Of a stretch of DNA of 6,954 bases, positions 5,720 through 6,954 are shown one piece after another; within the stretch, counting starts at the first letter, position 1, and each line of letters starts with the position of its first letter. Source of the DNA: Streptococcaceae bacterium (GTDB lineage Bacteria; Bacillota; Bacilli; Lactobacillales; Streptococcaceae). The DNA is taken from NCBI GenBank assembly GCA_031279745.1, contig JAITHN010000059.1, positions 1 through 6,954 on the forward strand. The letters run 5' to 3'. The notes under the pieces were generated by a model. It was not told the origin of the DNA and ran no database searches. It was given only the letters and a program-made list of their open reading frames with translations. Made by a program: the position numbers and the translations under genes.

Positions 5720-6173
5720 AAAAGATACAAAAGTCATTGATTCAAGACAAAATGATGAAGGGCGCTCTGTAAAAAGAAGAAGAGAGTGTGAAAAATGTGG
5801 AACACGATTTACCACATTTGAGCGAATTGAAAACCGTCCGCTTCTTGTAGTAAAAAGTAATGGGGCAAGGCAGGAGTTTAATCGTTCGAAAATTCTAAAT
5901 GGAATTATCCGTTCAGCTGAAAAACGTCCGGTTTCTCTGGAAGATATGGAAAAAGTAGTGGACCAAGTGGAGAGAAAAGCTCGCGCGCTTGGAAAAACAG
6001 AGATTGATTCAAAGAAGTTGGGGGAGCTTGTCATGGAAGGACTCTCAACACTTGATGAAATCGCCTATATTCGATTTGCTAGTGTATATCGTGAGTTTAA
6101 AGATACATCTGTCTTTTTAAAAGAGCTTGAAGAGTATGTGAAAAACCTCAAGGTGAAGAACGATGGCGAATAA
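5697..6173 (+). CDS. nrdR: Transcriptional repressor NrdR (ribonucleotide reductase regulator)
   Basis: NrdR senses ATP and dATP and represses ribonucleotide reductase genes by binding paired NrdR boxes. At 158 aa it has the usual length. Residues 1-43 are the zinc ribbon: C3 and C6 (CPNC), a basic RSVKRRREC stretch that contacts DNA, then C31 and C34 (CEKC) and the GTRFTTFER signature. Residues from about 49 to 139 are the ATP-cone, with VVKSNG, the FNRSKILNGI helix and the closing YIRFASVYREFKD typical of the family. The ATG at 5697 lies inside the 3' end of coaE, with GGAGG at 5686-5690 six bases before it, so it probably depends on translational coupling. Its own end overlaps dnaB by 11 bases. 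No nrd structural genes or paired NrdR boxes lie in the window, so its targets are elsewhere. Confidence 0.97.
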   Translation: MRCPNCGEKDTKVIDSRQNDEGRSVKRRRECEKCGTRFTTFERIENRPLLVVKSNGARQEFNRSKILNGIIRSAEKRPVSLEDMEKVVDQVERKARALGKTEIDSKKLGELVMEGLSTLDEIAYIRFASVYREFKDTSVFLKELEEYVKNLKVKNDGE

Positions 6174-6954
6174 TTTTCAACCAGAAACGAAATTTACCCT
6201 ATCCAGTCTGAGGCGAGTAAGCGACCTAGAAAAAGAAAGCTTGATGATGCTCTACCAACCCATATTAGGGCCGACAGCGGTAAGCCTTTACCTGACGCTT
6301 GAAGGATTAGAAACTCGGCTTAGAGGGGATTCGATTTCATTTGGCGAGTTGCTTCGAACAACCCGATTGATGAAGAGTGAGTTTGTCGTGGCGCTAGACC
6401 GTCTTGAAGGCATTGGATTGATCAATACCTTTCAACGACTTGCTATTGGAGAAGGTTATGACTTTCATCTAAATTTAGAGCCGAGTTTGTCTCGGGATGA
6501 ATTTTTGAAAAATGAACCTTTAGCCACTCTCCTCCTCATTGAAATGGGGCAGGAGTATTTCTCTTTGATGGTCGACCTAACCAAGCCATATGAAATGGAA
6601 GGCATAGGATTTTTAGAGGTTACCAAATCTTTTTATGAAGTTTTTGGCACACCGATTTCACAAGTGCATAAGGAAGACTTGGAGAAAGCGATGCGCTTGG
6701 CCAATCCCACTGGTCGAGGGCTTAATTTGCAAACCACGCCCTTTGATTTTCGCATTTTCCGTGATGTCCTTCTAAAGGAGACGGGTTTGCAATTAGAAAC
6801 AGAAGAGCAAGAGAAAGTACTTATACTCGCCGCAACCTATGGTTTGAATGAATTTTCCTTTGTCGAACGATTAAAAGCGGTAGTTGAGACTGGCGACACG
6901 CATATTCCTTTCGATAAGCTTCGTGAGGTGCTCGAACAAAATGAGAACTTCCGA
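6163..6954 (+). CDS. dnaB: Replication initiation and membrane attachment protein DnaB (Firmicutes type), N-terminal part
   Basis: The reading frame is open from the ATG at 6163 to the window edge: 264 codons without a stop, a little over half of the roughly 450-470 residues usual for the family. Despite its name it is not the E. coli DnaB helicase. With DnaD and the loader DnaI it helps place the replicative helicase at oriC and at restart sites. The N-terminal winged-helix dimerisation region is visible, including LYQPILGPTAVSLYLTL (residues 30-46) and the LDRLEGIGLINTF wing (78-90). The all-helical DnaB/DnaD-type modules follow. The start has AAGGTGAAG (6150-6158) upstream and overlaps the nrdR stop by 11 bases. 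Order after nrdR is the conserved Firmicutes one, with dnaI expected just beyond the window. Confidence 0.93.
   Translation, partial: MANNFQPETKFTLSSLRRVSDLEKESLMMLYQPILGPTAVSLYLTLEGLETRLRGDSISFGELLRTTRLMKSEFVVALDRLEGIGLINTFQRLAIGEGYDFHLNLEPSLSRDEFLKNEPLATLLLIEMGQEYFSLMVDLTKPYEMEGIGFLEVTKSFYEVFGTPISQVHKEDLEKAMRLANPTGRGLNLQTTPFDFRIFRDVLLKETGLQLETEEQEKVLILAATYGLNEFSFVERLKAVVETGDTHIPFDKLREVLEQNENFR

Overview
The window looks like an ordinary chromosomal segment of a low-GC Gram-positive bacterium of the order Lactobacillales, most like an Enterococcaceae member. The grounds are AT-rich DNA, strong AGGAGG-type ribosome sites, extended -10 promoters, a DNA polymerase I without proofreading residues, and a polA-coaE-nrdR-dnaB cluster of the Firmicutes type. 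Genus and species cannot be read from the sequence.

Left part (1-1500). The window opens inside a + strand gene for a secreted sortase-like transpeptidase: a Lys/Thr/Ala-rich linker followed by a complete catalytic domain. A perfect hairpin at 668-694 separates it from a convergent - strand rhomboid protease gene and probably terminates both. The rhomboid gene has a damaged or unusual 5' end. Its only good ribosome site and ATG are followed by an in-frame TAA at codon 4, although the reading frame after that stop looks like the normal family N-terminus.

Middle (1471-2261). A BI-1/YetJ-type seven-helix membrane protein is transcribed divergently from the rhomboid gene. It has its own promoter, a probable TTG start at 1535 and a strong intrinsic terminator.

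Right part (2296-6954). A second promoter with the same extended -10 (TGGTAAAATA) leads into polA (DNA polymerase I), coaE (last step of coenzyme A synthesis), nrdR (ribonucleotide reductase repressor) and dnaB (Firmicutes helicase-loading initiator, cut by the window edge). coaE/nrdR and nrdR/dnaB overlap, so those three are probably translationally coupled. Together they cover DNA synthesis and repair, dNTP supply control and replication initiation, with CoA synthesis as a traditional co-resident.

The polA-coaE junction is the oddest DNA. The 3' end of polA, including its stop codon, is repeated 33 bp downstream as an imperfect tandem unit, and mutM, the usual gene at this position in related genomes, is absent. 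I see no new multi-gene system, mobile element, CRISPR array, tRNA or rRNA. The points most worth checking are the rhomboid 5' nonsense codon and the polA 3'-end duplication.
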